Origin: Ornithinimicrobium sufpigmenti
Lineage (GTDB): Bacteria; Actinomycetota; Actinomycetes; Actinomycetales; Dermatophilaceae
Assembly (NCBI RefSeq): GCF_004322775.1
Contig: NZ_CP036403.1
Span: 3,658,001 to 3,722,000 of the forward strand
Direction: 5' to 3'
Length of the DNA stretch: 64,000 bases
The notes below the pieces were generated by a model. It searched no databases and was not told where the DNA came from. It worked only from the letters and a program-made list of their open reading frames with translations. This document shows positions 40,490 to 49,315 of this stretch, piece after piece. Position 1 is the first letter of the stretch. Every line of letters begins with the position of its first letter. Both the position numbers and the translations under genes were made by a program.

Positions 40490-42072
40490 CGACCGCCGAG
40501 GGTGCGGTAGCGGGCGCGGCGCGCGGCCAGACGCTCCCCTTCGGGCATCGCCAGCAGGTCGGCCAGGTGGCCCACGACGGCCTGCGCGACCCGCTGGCTG
40601 AAGGCCTCCGGCTCCTCCGCCGCATCGGGGTGCTCGGGCACGATCTCGTCCACCGCGCCCGTCCGGAGCAGATCGACGGCGCGGATGCGGTGCAGCTCGG
40701 CCATCTCGGCCGCCCGCTCGCCCGAGCGGTGCACGATCGCGCTGGCGCCCTCGGGCGGCAGAGGAGCGATCCAGCCGTGCTCGGCGCAGACCGTCCGGTC
40801 GGCGGGCATCAGGGCCAGGGCCCCGCCCCCGGTGCCCTCACCGAGCACGACCGAGACGACCGGCACTCGCACGGTCGCGAGGGCACCCAGGGTGCGGGCG
40901 ATCTCTCCGGCCATGCCGCCCTCCTCCCCCTCCGGGGACAGGTCGGCCCCCGGGGTGTCGATGACGGTGACGACGGGCAGGGACAGCTCCTCGGCCAGCT
41001 GGAAGCCGCGCTGCGCCACTCGCAGCGCCGCCGGACCCAGGTAGGTGTTCTGCTGCGCCTGCCGGTCCTGGCCCACGAGCACGCAGGAGACCCCGTCGAA
41101 GCGGGCCAGCCCGAAGATCACGGTGAGGTCGGACTCCCCCGACCCGGTGCCGCGCAGCGGGATGAAAGTCTCGGCCGCGTGCTCGAGCAGCTCGCGCAGC
41201 CCGGGACGGTCCGCCCGCCGGGTCGCCTCGACCGAGGACCAGGCGGAGCTCTCCTCCCCCACGTCCGGCGGTCCGACCGGTTCCCCTGTCGACCGGTGTG
41301 TCGATCGGTGTGTCGATCGGTATGCCGACCGGCCGGCGGAGCGCGCCGGCTCCTGCGGCGCGGTGAGCACGTGCAGCGCGGCGATCGCCAGTCCGCGCAG
41401 CTCCTCGAGCGGCACGACGCCGTCGAGGACACCACGGCGGGCCAGGTTCTCGGACACCTGCACACCGGGCGGGAAGGGCTCCCCGTGGATGACCTCGCGC
41501 ACGCGCGGTCCCAGGAAGCCGACGAGGGCGCCCGGCTCGGCGACCGTCAGGTGCCCCAGCGAGCCCCACGAGGCCAGCACCCCGCCCGTGGTGGGATGCC
41601 GCAGGTAGACCAGGTAGGGCAGGCCTGCCTGGCGGTGCGCCATCACCGCCTGCCCGATCTTCACCATCTGCAGGAACGCCGGCGTCCCCTCCTGCATGCG
41701 CGTGCCGCCCGAGGACGGGGAGGCCAGCAGCGGCAGGCCCTCCTCGGTGGCCCGCTCGACCGCGACGGTCAGGCGTTCGCTGGCGGCCTGCCCGATGGAG
41801 CCCGCCAGGAAGGCGAACTCCCCGGCCACGACGGCGACCCGGCGACCGTCCAGGAGTCCCTCGCCGGTCATCACCGCCTCGTCGACGCCGCTGCGCTCGC
41901 GCGCCTTCCGCAGGTCGGCGGCATACTCCTCGCCCAGGTCGGGCTGCGTCACGGGCTGGTCCCAGGACCGGAACGAGCCCGGGTCGAGCACCGTGGTGAG
42001 CACCTCCAGCGCCGGTAGGCGGGTCGGGCGCGTCGGCGTGGAACCCGGCCGGGCCTCGGTCGTCTGTGTCAT
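40486..42072 (-). CDS. Fused carboxyltransferase (AccD-AccA type)
   Basis: 528 residues from ATG 42072 (GGGAGTG upstream). The N-terminal half is the AccD (beta) fold: FLAGSIGQAASERLTVAVERATEEGLPLLASPSSGGTRMQEG; the zinc finger usual in AccD is missing. The C-terminal half is AccA-like: VVTVIDTPGADLSPEGEEGGMAGEIARTLGALATVRVPVVSVVLGEGTGGGALAL. Between them is a Ser/Thr/Arg/His linker coded by 12-bp repeats. It moves a carboxyl group between biotin and an acyl-CoA; no biotin carboxylase or carrier gene is near. Divergent from the FCD regulator. Confidence 0.83.
   Translation of the reverse strand: MTQTTEARPGSTPTRPTRLPALEVLTTVLDPGSFRSWDQPVTQPDLGEEYAADLRKARERSGVDEAVMTGEGLLDGRRVAVVAGEFAFLAGSIGQAASERLTVAVERATEEGLPLLASPSSGGTRMQEGTPAFLQMVKIGQAVMAHRQAGLPYLVYLRHPTTGGVLASWGSLGHLTVAEPGALVGFLGPRVREVIHGEPFPPGVQVSENLARRGVLDGVVPLEELRGLAIAALHVLTAPQEPARSAGRSAYRSTHRSTHRSTGEPVGPPDVGEESSAWSSVEATRRADRPGLRELLEHAAETFIPLRGTGSGESDLTVIFGLARFDGVSCVLVGQDRQAQQNTYLGPAALRVAQRGFQLAEELSLPVVTVIDTPGADLSPEGEEGGMAGEIARTLGALATVRVPVVSVVLGEGTGGGALALMPADRTVCAEHGWIAPLPPEGASAIVHRSGERAAEMAELHRIRAVDLLRTGAVDEIVPEHPDAAEEPEAFSQRVAQAVVGHLADLLAMPEGERLAARRARYRTLGGR
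41289..41333. repeat. 12-bp tandem repeats coding the carboxyltransferase linker
   Basis: About 3.5 copies of CGATCGGTGTGT-like units (CGACCGGTGTGT, CGATCGGTGTGT, CGATCGGTATGC) encode the RSTHRSTHRST linker between the two catalytic halves. Length change by slippage is plausible. Confidence 0.75.
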
Positions 42073-42093
42073 CGTCACTCCCTTGTGGACCAG

Positions 42094-42104
42094 TGGCCTA
42101 GCCA
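42094..42104. promoter_or_regulatory. FCD-type operator TGGCCTAGCCA
   Basis: An 11-bp palindrome (TGGC-CTA-GCCA) between the divergent carboxyltransferase and GntR/FCD genes. AGTGGCCTA is shared with the TRAP promoter at 40434-40442, so one regulator may control both. Confidence 0.55.
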
Positions 42105-42142
42105 ATAGGCAACTCAGACGCTTGTCAATAGAGTGTGGCGCC

Positions 42143-42904
42143 ATGAGTGCCAATGACGACACCACCCGGGTGCCGACGCCGGCCGCAGCGACGCCGCGGC
42201 CCACCCCGCTGTCCAGACCGCGCCTGTACGAGCAGATCGTCCAGGAGCTGCACCACCACATCGCCACGCACGGCCTGCAGCCCGGGGACAAGCTGCCCGC
42301 GGAGCGCGAGCTGGCCCAGGCCCTGGGCGTGAGCCGCGCCTCCCTGGCCCAGGCCCTCGTCGCCCTGGAGGTGGTGGGGGTCGTGCAGGTCCGGCACGGC
42401 GAGGGGGCGACCATCCGCCAGCTGCCGGGGGCCGGGGACACCCTGCTGCGGGCGATACGCGAGCACCAGGACGCGCTGCCGGACATCATCGACGCCCGCT
42501 CCGCGATGGAGGCCAAGCTGGCCTGGCTCGCCGCCGAACGACGCACCGAGGAGGACCTGCGGCTCATCGACGAGGCGCTCGCGCAGATGCGCAGCGAGGT
42601 GCGGGCTGGCCAGCGGGCGCTGGAGGGCGACCGTGCCTTCCACGAGGCGGTGACCCGGGCCGCGCACTCGCCGGTGCTGGCCCGGCTGATGGCGGAGATC
42701 AGCGAGCTCATCCTGGAGAGCCGCACTCAGTCGCTCTCCCAGCCCGGGCGCCCCCAGGACTCCCTGCGCATGCACGAGAAGATCACCGACGCGATCCGTC
42801 GACGGGACGCCGGGGCCGCCGCCGCGGCGATGACTGAGCACATCGCGGTGGTCTCCGACGTGGAGTTCCTCTCAGAGACCCCACTCACACAGCAAGAAGC
42901 CTGA
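42143..42904 (+). CDS. GntR/FCD family transcriptional regulator
   Basis: 253 residues from ATG 42143. N-terminal GntR wing: YEQIVQELHHHIATHGLQPGDKLPAERELAQALGVSRASLAQALVALEVVGVVQVRHGEGATI; C-terminal FCD domain of helices with DIIDARSAMEAKLAWLAA, DRAFHEAVTRAAHSPVLARLM and SLRMHEKITDAIRRRDAGAAAAAMTEHI, whose Asp/His residues bind a metal and carboxylate effectors. It probably represses its own divergent neighbour and the TRAP operon when the carboxylate is absent. Confidence 0.87.
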   Translation: MSANDDTTRVPTPAAATPRPTPLSRPRLYEQIVQELHHHIATHGLQPGDKLPAERELAQALGVSRASLAQALVALEVVGVVQVRHGEGATIRQLPGAGDTLLRAIREHQDALPDIIDARSAMEAKLAWLAAERRTEEDLRLIDEALAQMRSEVRAGQRALEGDRAFHEAVTRAAHSPVLARLMAEISELILESRTQSLSQPGRPQDSLRMHEKITDAIRRRDAGAAAAAMTEHIAVVSDVEFLSETPLTQQEA

Positions 42905-42999
42905 CCGCCCAAGTGTGGACGTGTCGTTGTCCCGTAGTTCCACTTCCGTGACGGTCCACGAGGAGTTGGCCTACCGCCGCCCCTGATCGAACGCCTGAG

Positions 43000-43118
43000 G
43001 CGCCTCCCGCCGGTCACGGCAGCGAGAGACGCCCCACGGCAGTGCCCCTCCCTAGAAGGCTACCTACCAACGAGTAACATTATTAGGCGTTCACGCGTTA
43101 GTGCAGGCGGGGTGCCTG
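43000..43118. repeat. Intergenic repeat element, copy B
   Basis: Matches copy A (37029-37139): CCGGTCACGGC (43010-43020), ACCAACGAGTAAC (43066-43078), CAGGCGGGGTG (from 43104). The perfect stem of copy A is only partly kept. It lies in the 402-bp gap between the FCD gene and the surface-protein gene; nothing else is recognisable in that gap. Confidence 0.55.
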
Positions 43119-43306
43119 CACGCTCTCGGCCAGGACCAATGACCCAGTCTCAGAACGTCCGGTGACGAGACGCCGGCAAAACCCAGCTGCCTGCCTCCAG
43201 AGGCTCGCCGAACTGGGCGTCGCGACGCACAACAGGGCGCCGAATCTGAGGGATCACCGGTTGTTAGGGTCGAGCGGCCCCTGCACATTTCCAAGGAAGG
43301 AAACCC

Positions 43307-46126
43307 ATGCGCAGCACGCAGTCACGGCTGCGGGGCCTCGCCGGCATCGTTGCCGGCACGCTGGTGGTCAGCACCCTCAGCGCGGCTCCAACCCAGGCGG
43401 ACGAACCGTCCCAACCCGCCCCCCACATCGAGCTGCAGGCTCGGTCCAACCTGCTCGTCAACGACGAAGGCTGGAACCTGCCCCCCGGCAGCTCGTTCAA
43501 CAGCATCACCACGGCGCTCAGCGACGACGCGCAGATCGCGTTCCCCGTCCAGATCGCGACCTACCCCGGCAGTCCCACGACCTCCACGGCCGCGGTCTGG
43601 CTGGGGCAGGGCGGCGAGGGTGACCTCGCGCACCGGCTCCCGGTCAACACCTCGATCAGCTCCTCGGTCCACATCAACGACGCCGGCGACGTGGCCTTCA
43701 CCGTCGGTGACGCCACCGCCAACACGCTGTGGATGTATGAGGCCGCCGACGAGGAGGCCCGGCAGATCGTCACGATGCCGGTCGTCCCGGTGAACTACTC
43801 GCTCGGCGGGATCGACGAGGAGCAGAACATCGGCTTCCAGGGTGGCTTCGCCGGCAACCGCGCCTTCGCCGCGGTGATCGACGGCCAGGGCGTGTTCTAC
43901 GCCCAGGACACCGGCCTCGACCCGGAGTCGGGGTTCAGCTACCTCTACTCCCCCACCTTCAACGACGCCCAGCAGATCGCCGGGAAGGTCAGCCTGACCG
44001 AGTCGTTCAACCACCAGGAGATCCGCCTCTTCGAGGCCGACGGCTCGTCCCAGGCCGTGCTGGCCACCGACAACGTGGACCCCGACTCCCCCTACCGGTC
44101 CTTCGACAACTCCGTCGGCCTCTCCGACGACGGCCAGGTGGCCGCGTTCGCCACGCTGCGCGAGGGCAACACCAAGGTCCTGGTCCGCACCGACGGCACC
44201 ACGGTCGAGCACGTCGCGGACGTCTCGGCCGACTCCCCGCTCGCGTCCTTCGAGTTCTTCGCCCCGGACGTCAACACCCGAGGCGAGGTGGTCTTCCGCG
44301 CCGTGGACAAGGACGGCAAGCGTGGCGTCTGGGTCGCCGACGGTGAGGACCTGCGGCCGGTCCTGGTCGAGGGTGACGTCGTCGAGACCGACCTGGGCCT
44401 GGGCCAGCTGGGGCAGCACGACAGCAGCCCGGTCTTCGGCGGCTCGCCGCAGATCAACAACCGCGGTGACGTCTCGATCACCTCGGGCGTGCACCCCGAG
44501 GGCAACAACGAGGTCGAGTGGGGCACCGGCGTGTTCATCGCGTATGCCGACACCCCGGTCGACCCTGACCCGCCCGTGGGCGTGATCGAGGTCGAGCCGA
44601 CGTCGCTGACCCACGAGGTCGAGTTCGGCGGGACCGAGTCGACCGAGGTCACCTTCAGCAACACCGGCGACGCCGACGCCGAGGTCACCCTCAGCGAGGA
44701 CGCCGACTGGCTCACGCTGGACCCGGCCTCCTTCGACATCGCCGCGGACGAGGACGTCAACGTCGCCTTCACCACCGACGCCGACGGTCTGGCGTCCGGC
44801 ACCTACACGACCGCCGTGGCCATCACCACCGACACCGGCCAGGAGCTCGACGCCATCTCGGTCACCCTGACCGTGGCCGAGGAGCCCGCACCTCCGGTGG
44901 GCGTCATCGAGGTCGACCGGACCGCGGTGACCCACGAGGTCGAATTCGGCGGCTCGGAGTCGACCGAGGTCACCTTCAGCAACACCGGTGACGCCGACGC
45001 CGAGGTCATACTCAGCGAGGACGCCGACTGGCTCACGCTGGACCCGGCCTCCTTCGACGTCGCCGCGGACGAGGGCGTCAACGTCGCCTTCACCACCGAC
45101 GCCGAAGGTCTGGCGTCCGGCACCTACTCCACCGACGTGGAGATCACCACCGACACCGGCCAGGAGCTCGACGCCATCTCGGTCACCCTGACCGTGGCCG
45201 AGGAGCCTGCTCCCCCGGTGGAGCCGATCGACGTCGACCGCTGGGAGGGCACCAACCGCTACGGCACCGCCGCCGCGGTCTCCTCGACCTACCAGGCCGG
45301 CGCGGACGTCGTCTTCCTCGCCACCGGCCTGGACTACCCGGACGCCCTGACCGGGTCCGCGCTGGCCGGGTCGCTGGACGCCCCGGTGCTGCTCACCCGC
45401 ACCGACGCGCTGCCCAACTCGACCAAGGCGGAGCTGAAGCGGCTGGCCCCCGAGCACGTCGTGGTGCTGGGTGGCGACGGCGCGGTCGAGGACGCCGTTC
45501 TCGCCGAGGCCGCAGCACTGACCGGTGCCGCGGTCGACCGGCTCTCGGGCACCAACCGCTACGGCACGGCCGCCGCGGTGGCCGCCGAGTTCGGCGCTAC
45601 CGGCGAGCGGGTGTTCGTCGCCGTCGGGCTGGACTACCCGGATGCGCTGTCCGCCGCAGCTCGCGCGGGTGCGCTGGACTCGCCCGTCCTGCTGGTGCGG
45701 CCCGACGAGATCCCGTCCGCCACGACCCACGCCCTGGACGACCTGGCACCCAGCCAGATCACCCTCCTGGGCGGCGAGGGCGTGGTGACCAAGGAGGTCA
45801 TGGACGAGCTGGCCGACTGGGCGCCGACCACCCGGGTCTCCGGCCTCAACCGGTGGATCACCTCGGCCCGCCTGTTCGCCGAGGTCGCCAGCGCGGACAC
45901 GATCTACCTGGCCTCCGGCCAGGACTGGCCGGACGCGCTGGCCGGCGGCGCCAAGGCTGCCTCGGATGACGAGCCGCTGCTGATCACCCGCGAAGACGGT
46001 CTGCCTGACGCGATCGAGGACGCCATCGTGCGCCTCTTCCCCGAGCGGGTCGTGGTGCTGGGTGGCGAGGGCGCGGTCGCGGACACCGTGATCAAGGAGC
46101 TGGAGAAGCTGCGCGGTCAGGACTGA
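43307..46126 (+). CDS. Secreted surface protein with two Ig-like repeats and three cell-wall-binding (CWB2) repeats
   Basis: 939 residues. A signal peptide (about 1-31, ending APTQA) leads to a 390-residue region of short NINNxGDVSI-like beta repeats (DDAQIAFPV, NDAGDVAFTV, NNRGDVSITSG). Two near-identical 107-residue modules follow (about 424-637), each with VEFGGxESTEVTFSNTGDADAEV as in BACON/ASPM-type domains. The C-terminus has three CWB2 repeats (GTNRYGTAAAV twice, GLNRWITSARLF, each with DYPDAL/DWPDAL and VVLGGxGAV), which hold proteins on the wall polymer. Ligand unknown. Confidence 0.85.
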   Translation: MRSTQSRLRGLAGIVAGTLVVSTLSAAPTQADEPSQPAPHIELQARSNLLVNDEGWNLPPGSSFNSITTALSDDAQIAFPVQIATYPGSPTTSTAAVWLGQGGEGDLAHRLPVNTSISSSVHINDAGDVAFTVGDATANTLWMYEAADEEARQIVTMPVVPVNYSLGGIDEEQNIGFQGGFAGNRAFAAVIDGQGVFYAQDTGLDPESGFSYLYSPTFNDAQQIAGKVSLTESFNHQEIRLFEADGSSQAVLATDNVDPDSPYRSFDNSVGLSDDGQVAAFATLREGNTKVLVRTDGTTVEHVADVSADSPLASFEFFAPDVNTRGEVVFRAVDKDGKRGVWVADGEDLRPVLVEGDVVETDLGLGQLGQHDSSPVFGGSPQINNRGDVSITSGVHPEGNNEVEWGTGVFIAYADTPVDPDPPVGVIEVEPTSLTHEVEFGGTESTEVTFSNTGDADAEVTLSEDADWLTLDPASFDIAADEDVNVAFTTDADGLASGTYTTAVAITTDTGQELDAISVTLTVAEEPAPPVGVIEVDRTAVTHEVEFGGSESTEVTFSNTGDADAEVILSEDADWLTLDPASFDVAADEGVNVAFTTDAEGLASGTYSTDVEITTDTGQELDAISVTLTVAEEPAPPVEPIDVDRWEGTNRYGTAAAVSSTYQAGADVVFLATGLDYPDALTGSALAGSLDAPVLLTRTDALPNSTKAELKRLAPEHVVVLGGDGAVEDAVLAEAAALTGAAVDRLSGTNRYGTAAAVAAEFGATGERVFVAVGLDYPDALSAAARAGALDSPVLLVRPDEIPSATTHALDDLAPSQITLLGGEGVVTKEVMDELADWAPTTRVSGLNRWITSARLFAEVASADTIYLASGQDWPDALAGGAKAASDDEPLLITREDGLPDAIEDAIVRLFPERVVVLGGEGAVADTVIKELEKLRGQD
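44576..45217. repeat. Two 321-bp tandem repeats inside the surface-protein gene
   Basis: 44576-44896 and 44897-45217 are nearly identical and exactly 321 bp (107 codons) each, so the frame is kept. High DNA identity points to a recent duplication or ongoing gene conversion. Confidence 0.85.
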
Positions 46127-46144
46127 GCAGCCCCACCACACACC

Positions 46145-46182
46145 GCGGTGCCCCGTCGACCATCCGGTCGGCGGGGCACCGC
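46145..46182. terminator. Terminator after the surface-protein gene (copy 2 of a repeated hairpin)
   Basis: GCGGTGCCCCGTCGACC (46145-46161) pairs with GGTCGGCGGGGCACCGC (46166-46182) with one mismatch and a 4-base loop, 18 bp after the stop codon. Same hairpin family as 30725-30764. Confidence 0.8.
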
Positions 46183-46357
46183 TGTCTGCGCCTCATGAAC
46201 CGGGCTGCGGGCGAGAACTTAGACGTGCCTGAAGTCCCTTCTGACCGCTATAGCCATCGCTGAGGAGGAGCCCCACACTGATATCCACGGGCGGGTAAGC
46301 GTCCCGTGTGGTCCTACAGCTCGGCTGCCGTGAGGCTGAGATGAAAGGGGCGTTCTG

Positions 46358-46990
46358 ATGAGCATTCGGTCCATGGGGATGCGGTCCGCGGTCAGGCTGG
46401 CGCAGACCACTGGCGCGGCCCCGCCAGGGAATGCCATGGGGACCGTGGTCCTCGCTCCCGCTGCTGCGGGCGCCATGGCAGGGCAGGGCGGCCCGGGAGC
46501 ACCCCCACCACAAGCCGCGCCCGCGCCGTCACCACCGATCCCGTCACCGCCGGCTTCGCCACCTCAGGGACCTGCCAATCCGGTAGGCCGGTTCACCGAC
46601 AGCGTCACCGCGTGGATTCCCACCGAGACAATCGCTCTCTTTGTCGCCTTCTCAGGCTTCTTCGCAGTGTTCGAGAACTCGTCGCAAGAGTTCGCGCTCG
46701 GGGTCGTGGCCGCAGGGCTCACGGCGGTGTTCGCTGCCCTCTCCAGTCTTAATGCGCAAACTGCGAACACGCTGCTTGGCCCGGACGGCCGGACGCGGAC
46801 GGCGGTGACCACCGCCGGCCTAGCCGTTCTCGCTTTCGTCGCCTGGTGGGGCGCCCTCCCTGGTTCCTTCGCCACCGACGAACTTGAGCTGGCCCCCTTC
46901 TGGCCCTCGCTCTTCGTGGCGGTGGTCTCGCTCTGTCTGCCACTCGTCGCCCGCGCCCTCAAGGTCGAACCGGTGCCCCGCCCGGTATGA
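46358..46990 (+). CDS. Membrane protein of unknown function
   Basis: 210 residues: an N-terminal low-complexity part rich in Pro, Ala and Gly (about 20-75), then four hydrophobic segments (IALFVAFSGFFAVF, FALGVVAAGLTAVFAAL, VTTAGLAVLAFVAWWGAL, WPSLFVAVVSLCLPLVA). TDSVTAWIPTETIALFVAF just before the first helix may be a family mark, but I do not recognise the family. It stands alone. Confidence 0.6.
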   Translation: MSIRSMGMRSAVRLAQTTGAAPPGNAMGTVVLAPAAAGAMAGQGGPGAPPPQAAPAPSPPIPSPPASPPQGPANPVGRFTDSVTAWIPTETIALFVAFSGFFAVFENSSQEFALGVVAAGLTAVFAALSSLNAQTANTLLGPDGRTRTAVTTAGLAVLAFVAWWGALPGSFATDELELAPFWPSLFVAVVSLCLPLVARALKVEPVPRPV

Positions 46991-47112
46991 CCCGGCTGCG
47001 GACCTGCGGACCCCTTGCCCCCCATTGGGCGGCGGTCGCCCGAAGGTCCGTCGCACCGCGGGCCAGCTGCTGAGGTGGCTGGCCCGCGGTGTGGATGACG
47101 GCCCGGGCCGAC

Positions 47113-47871
47113 TCAGTACTTGCCGCTGAGCAGCTCGCCCGCGTCGGGAACGAGCGTGTCGAGATCGAGCGCTTTCAGCATCTGGTACACGGTCGCGGTG
47201 GCAGCGGACACGACCGGCTTGCCGATCTCGTCCTGCACGATCTGGATCGCTTCCAGTGAAGGCATCTGGACGCAGGCCGACAGCACGAGCACGTCGGCGT
47301 CTGAATGGTCGACCTGTCGGGCAAGCTCAACGAGCGCCAGCGGGTCCCGGGCACCGACCTCGAGGTTGTCGGCGATCTCCAGAGCGAGTGAGTCCGTCAC
47401 CTGGATTCCTTCGTTCTCGATGTAGGCCACCACCTTGTCCGTCAGCGGCTGCATGTATGGAGCGATGACGGCGACCTTGGCCGCCCCCATGGTGTGCAGA
47501 GAATCGATCAGAGCACCCGCACTCGAGATGATGGGCGCCGGTGATCCATTCTCAGCGGCTACCTCGCCCAACCTGTCCTGCGACTTGCAGTGGTAGCCGA
47601 ACTCGCGCGCCATGATGGCGACCAGACACGCATAGCCGATGACATCCACCTCAGCATCGGAGAGCTCCGCCGCGCATCGATCGGAGTCGTTGTCCATGGA
47701 CAGCAGCTGCTCGGGAGTGACCTCCTTCATGCGCATCCGCGCCGAGTGGAACGTGAACCGCTCAGGGGCGACCGTTTGACGACGATTGAACATCGCCGGT
47801 ATCTCGGTTTCCATCGTGACATTCGAGCTGGGCACGATCTGCCCGATGCGGAACGTGGTTTTCGCTGACAT
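47113..47871 (-). CDS. Maleate cis-trans isomerase / Asp-Glu racemase family protein
   Basis: 252 residues. The N-terminal GQIVPSSNVTMETEIPAM is characteristic of maleate isomerase (MaiA/NicE) and arylmalonate decarboxylase relatives; two cysteines at the expected places, C82 (GYACLVAIM) and C200 (LSACVQMPS), would be the catalytic pair. MaiA turns maleate into fumarate at the end of nicotinate-type pathways. It is last in the run nitrilase, MFS, isomerase. Confidence 0.82.
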   Translation of the reverse strand: MSAKTTFRIGQIVPSSNVTMETEIPAMFNRRQTVAPERFTFHSARMRMKEVTPEQLLSMDNDSDRCAAELSDAEVDVIGYACLVAIMAREFGYHCKSQDRLGEVAAENGSPAPIISSAGALIDSLHTMGAAKVAVIAPYMQPLTDKVVAYIENEGIQVTDSLALEIADNLEVGARDPLALVELARQVDHSDADVLVLSACVQMPSLEAIQIVQDEIGKPVVSAATATVYQMLKALDLDTLVPDAGELLSGKY

Positions 47872-47920
47872 GTTGAGCTCCTTCTAGGTAGGGGCGCACC
47901 GTTCGGCAGCCGAACCCCGA

Positions 47921-49315
47921 TCAGATGTGTTCCAGGTCTACGTGCCGGACGTCCTTGGCGATGTAACCGCCGATGATGAGGCAGATGGCCCCCAAGCTGC
48001 CGATGACGATCGGCGTGTAGTCGTAGTCCATCACATTGCCCAGCCACACCATGTAGTAGCCGTAGAGGGCCGGGATGATGCTGGGCAGGCTGTAGGCCAC
48101 GCCGTATCCGGACGCACGCACGTTGGTGGGGAACAGCTCCATCAGGAACGCGGTGATCATCGCCCAGATGAGCAGTCCAGGGATCAGACCGATGACCGCT
48201 AGGACGACGAACATGTTGGTCTCGACGAAACGCACGGCCAGAGCCATGCCGACGGAACCGAACAGGAGGATCAGCACGCCGATGGCCATGATCACCTGAC
48301 GCCTGCCGAACCGTTGCCCGGCCGCACCGACAAGGGGGAAGAGGAGCGCGCCGCTCAGCGCCGCGACGAGGATGACCGTGTTGATGGTCCCGTCGCTCAC
48401 CTCGAGCCTCCGGAAGTGACCTGCGAACATCCCGACCGAGCCATTGAGCGTGAGCCAGGCCCCGGTGCCCACCACGAAGGCCACACCGAAGGACTTGATG
48501 TTCGACCCCGAGAACAGGATCTTGAGCGGGTTTCCGCCGCTGTTCTTGGGCATCTTCGTCCAGATCTCGGACTCGGGGACGGCCAAGAGGTAGTAGAAGA
48601 AGAGCGACGTGCAGAGGACGAAACCGATAAAGAACGGGATGCGCCAACCCCAGACGGCATACGCGGATGCTGCATCTCCGACCGGGAAGAACCGCATCGT
48701 GATGATGGTGACGACCGTGATGGTCGCGAGGGCCAGCGGATACCCGGTGTTGATGAGCGAGCCAGCGACCCCTCGCCGTTCCTTCCGGGTGTACTCCATC
48801 GCGAGCGGGTTGGCTGCCGTGTACTCGCCTCCCAGGAAGATTCCGTCGAACAGCCGAAGCACCAGGAGCGCCACCAGTGCCCAGATACCGAGGGTGGTGT
48901 AGCCCGGTAGGAAGGTCATCAGGCCTGTCGCGACCGACGAGCCACCAGCCGCGATGAGCGTCGTCTTGCGACGCCCCAGGGTGTCGCCAAGCGGACCGAA
49001 GATCAAGGAGCCCAATGGACGGCCCACGATGGAGGCGACATAGATCAGCGTGAGGAAGACTGCGGCGTCTACACCGCTCGTCTCAGGAGGCATGAAGTAC
49101 ACCATGGCCGGCGCCAGGACGATCACCGGGAGGTAGATGTCGTACATGTCCACCCAGAACCCGAACATGGCGGCGCCCAGGGCACGCCGACCCTTGGTAC
49201 GGAACTCTGGCGTGTCCCGATCCACGACCTCAGGCGGTCCGCCGACCGGCGCCTGCGCAGTCAGGTCGACCGACCCTGCCGCTCCGCCCTCGGGCTTAGT
49301 GGTTCCGCTGGTCAT
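47921..49315 (-). CDS. MFS transporter (metabolite:H+ symporter type)
   Basis: 464 residues with about 12 membrane segments. The loop 2-3 motif GRPLGSLIFGPLGDTLGRRKT and the LFDGIFLGGEYTAANPLAMEY segment are typical of sugar-porter/aromatic-acid/organic-acid symporters (ShiA/ProP-like). It overlaps the nitrilase gene by 4 bases (ATGA), so it probably imports the nitrilase substrate or the acid derived from it. Confidence 0.87.
   Translation of the reverse strand: MTSGTTKPEGGAAGSVDLTAQAPVGGPPEVVDRDTPEFRTKGRRALGAAMFGFWVDMYDIYLPVIVLAPAMVYFMPPETSGVDAAVFLTLIYVASIVGRPLGSLIFGPLGDTLGRRKTTLIAAGGSSVATGLMTFLPGYTTLGIWALVALLVLRLFDGIFLGGEYTAANPLAMEYTRKERRGVAGSLINTGYPLALATITVVTIITMRFFPVGDAASAYAVWGWRIPFFIGFVLCTSLFFYYLLAVPESEIWTKMPKNSGGNPLKILFSGSNIKSFGVAFVVGTGAWLTLNGSVGMFAGHFRRLEVSDGTINTVILVAALSGALLFPLVGAAGQRFGRRQVIMAIGVLILLFGSVGMALAVRFVETNMFVVLAVIGLIPGLLIWAMITAFLMELFPTNVRASGYGVAYSLPSIIPALYGYYMVWLGNVMDYDYTPIVIGSLGAICLIIGGYIAKDVRHVDLEHI

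Noticed and set aside
41289..41333. CRISPR-like short repeats
   Set aside because: The 12-bp units are in frame inside a coding linker with no spacers; no CRISPR array or cas genes were seen.
43322..46141. A 939-codon open frame on the minus strand opposite the surface-protein gene
   Set aside because: It mirrors the plus-strand gene codon for codon in a high-GC region, has no protein motifs and no ribosome-binding site, while the plus strand has a signal peptide and CWB2 repeats.
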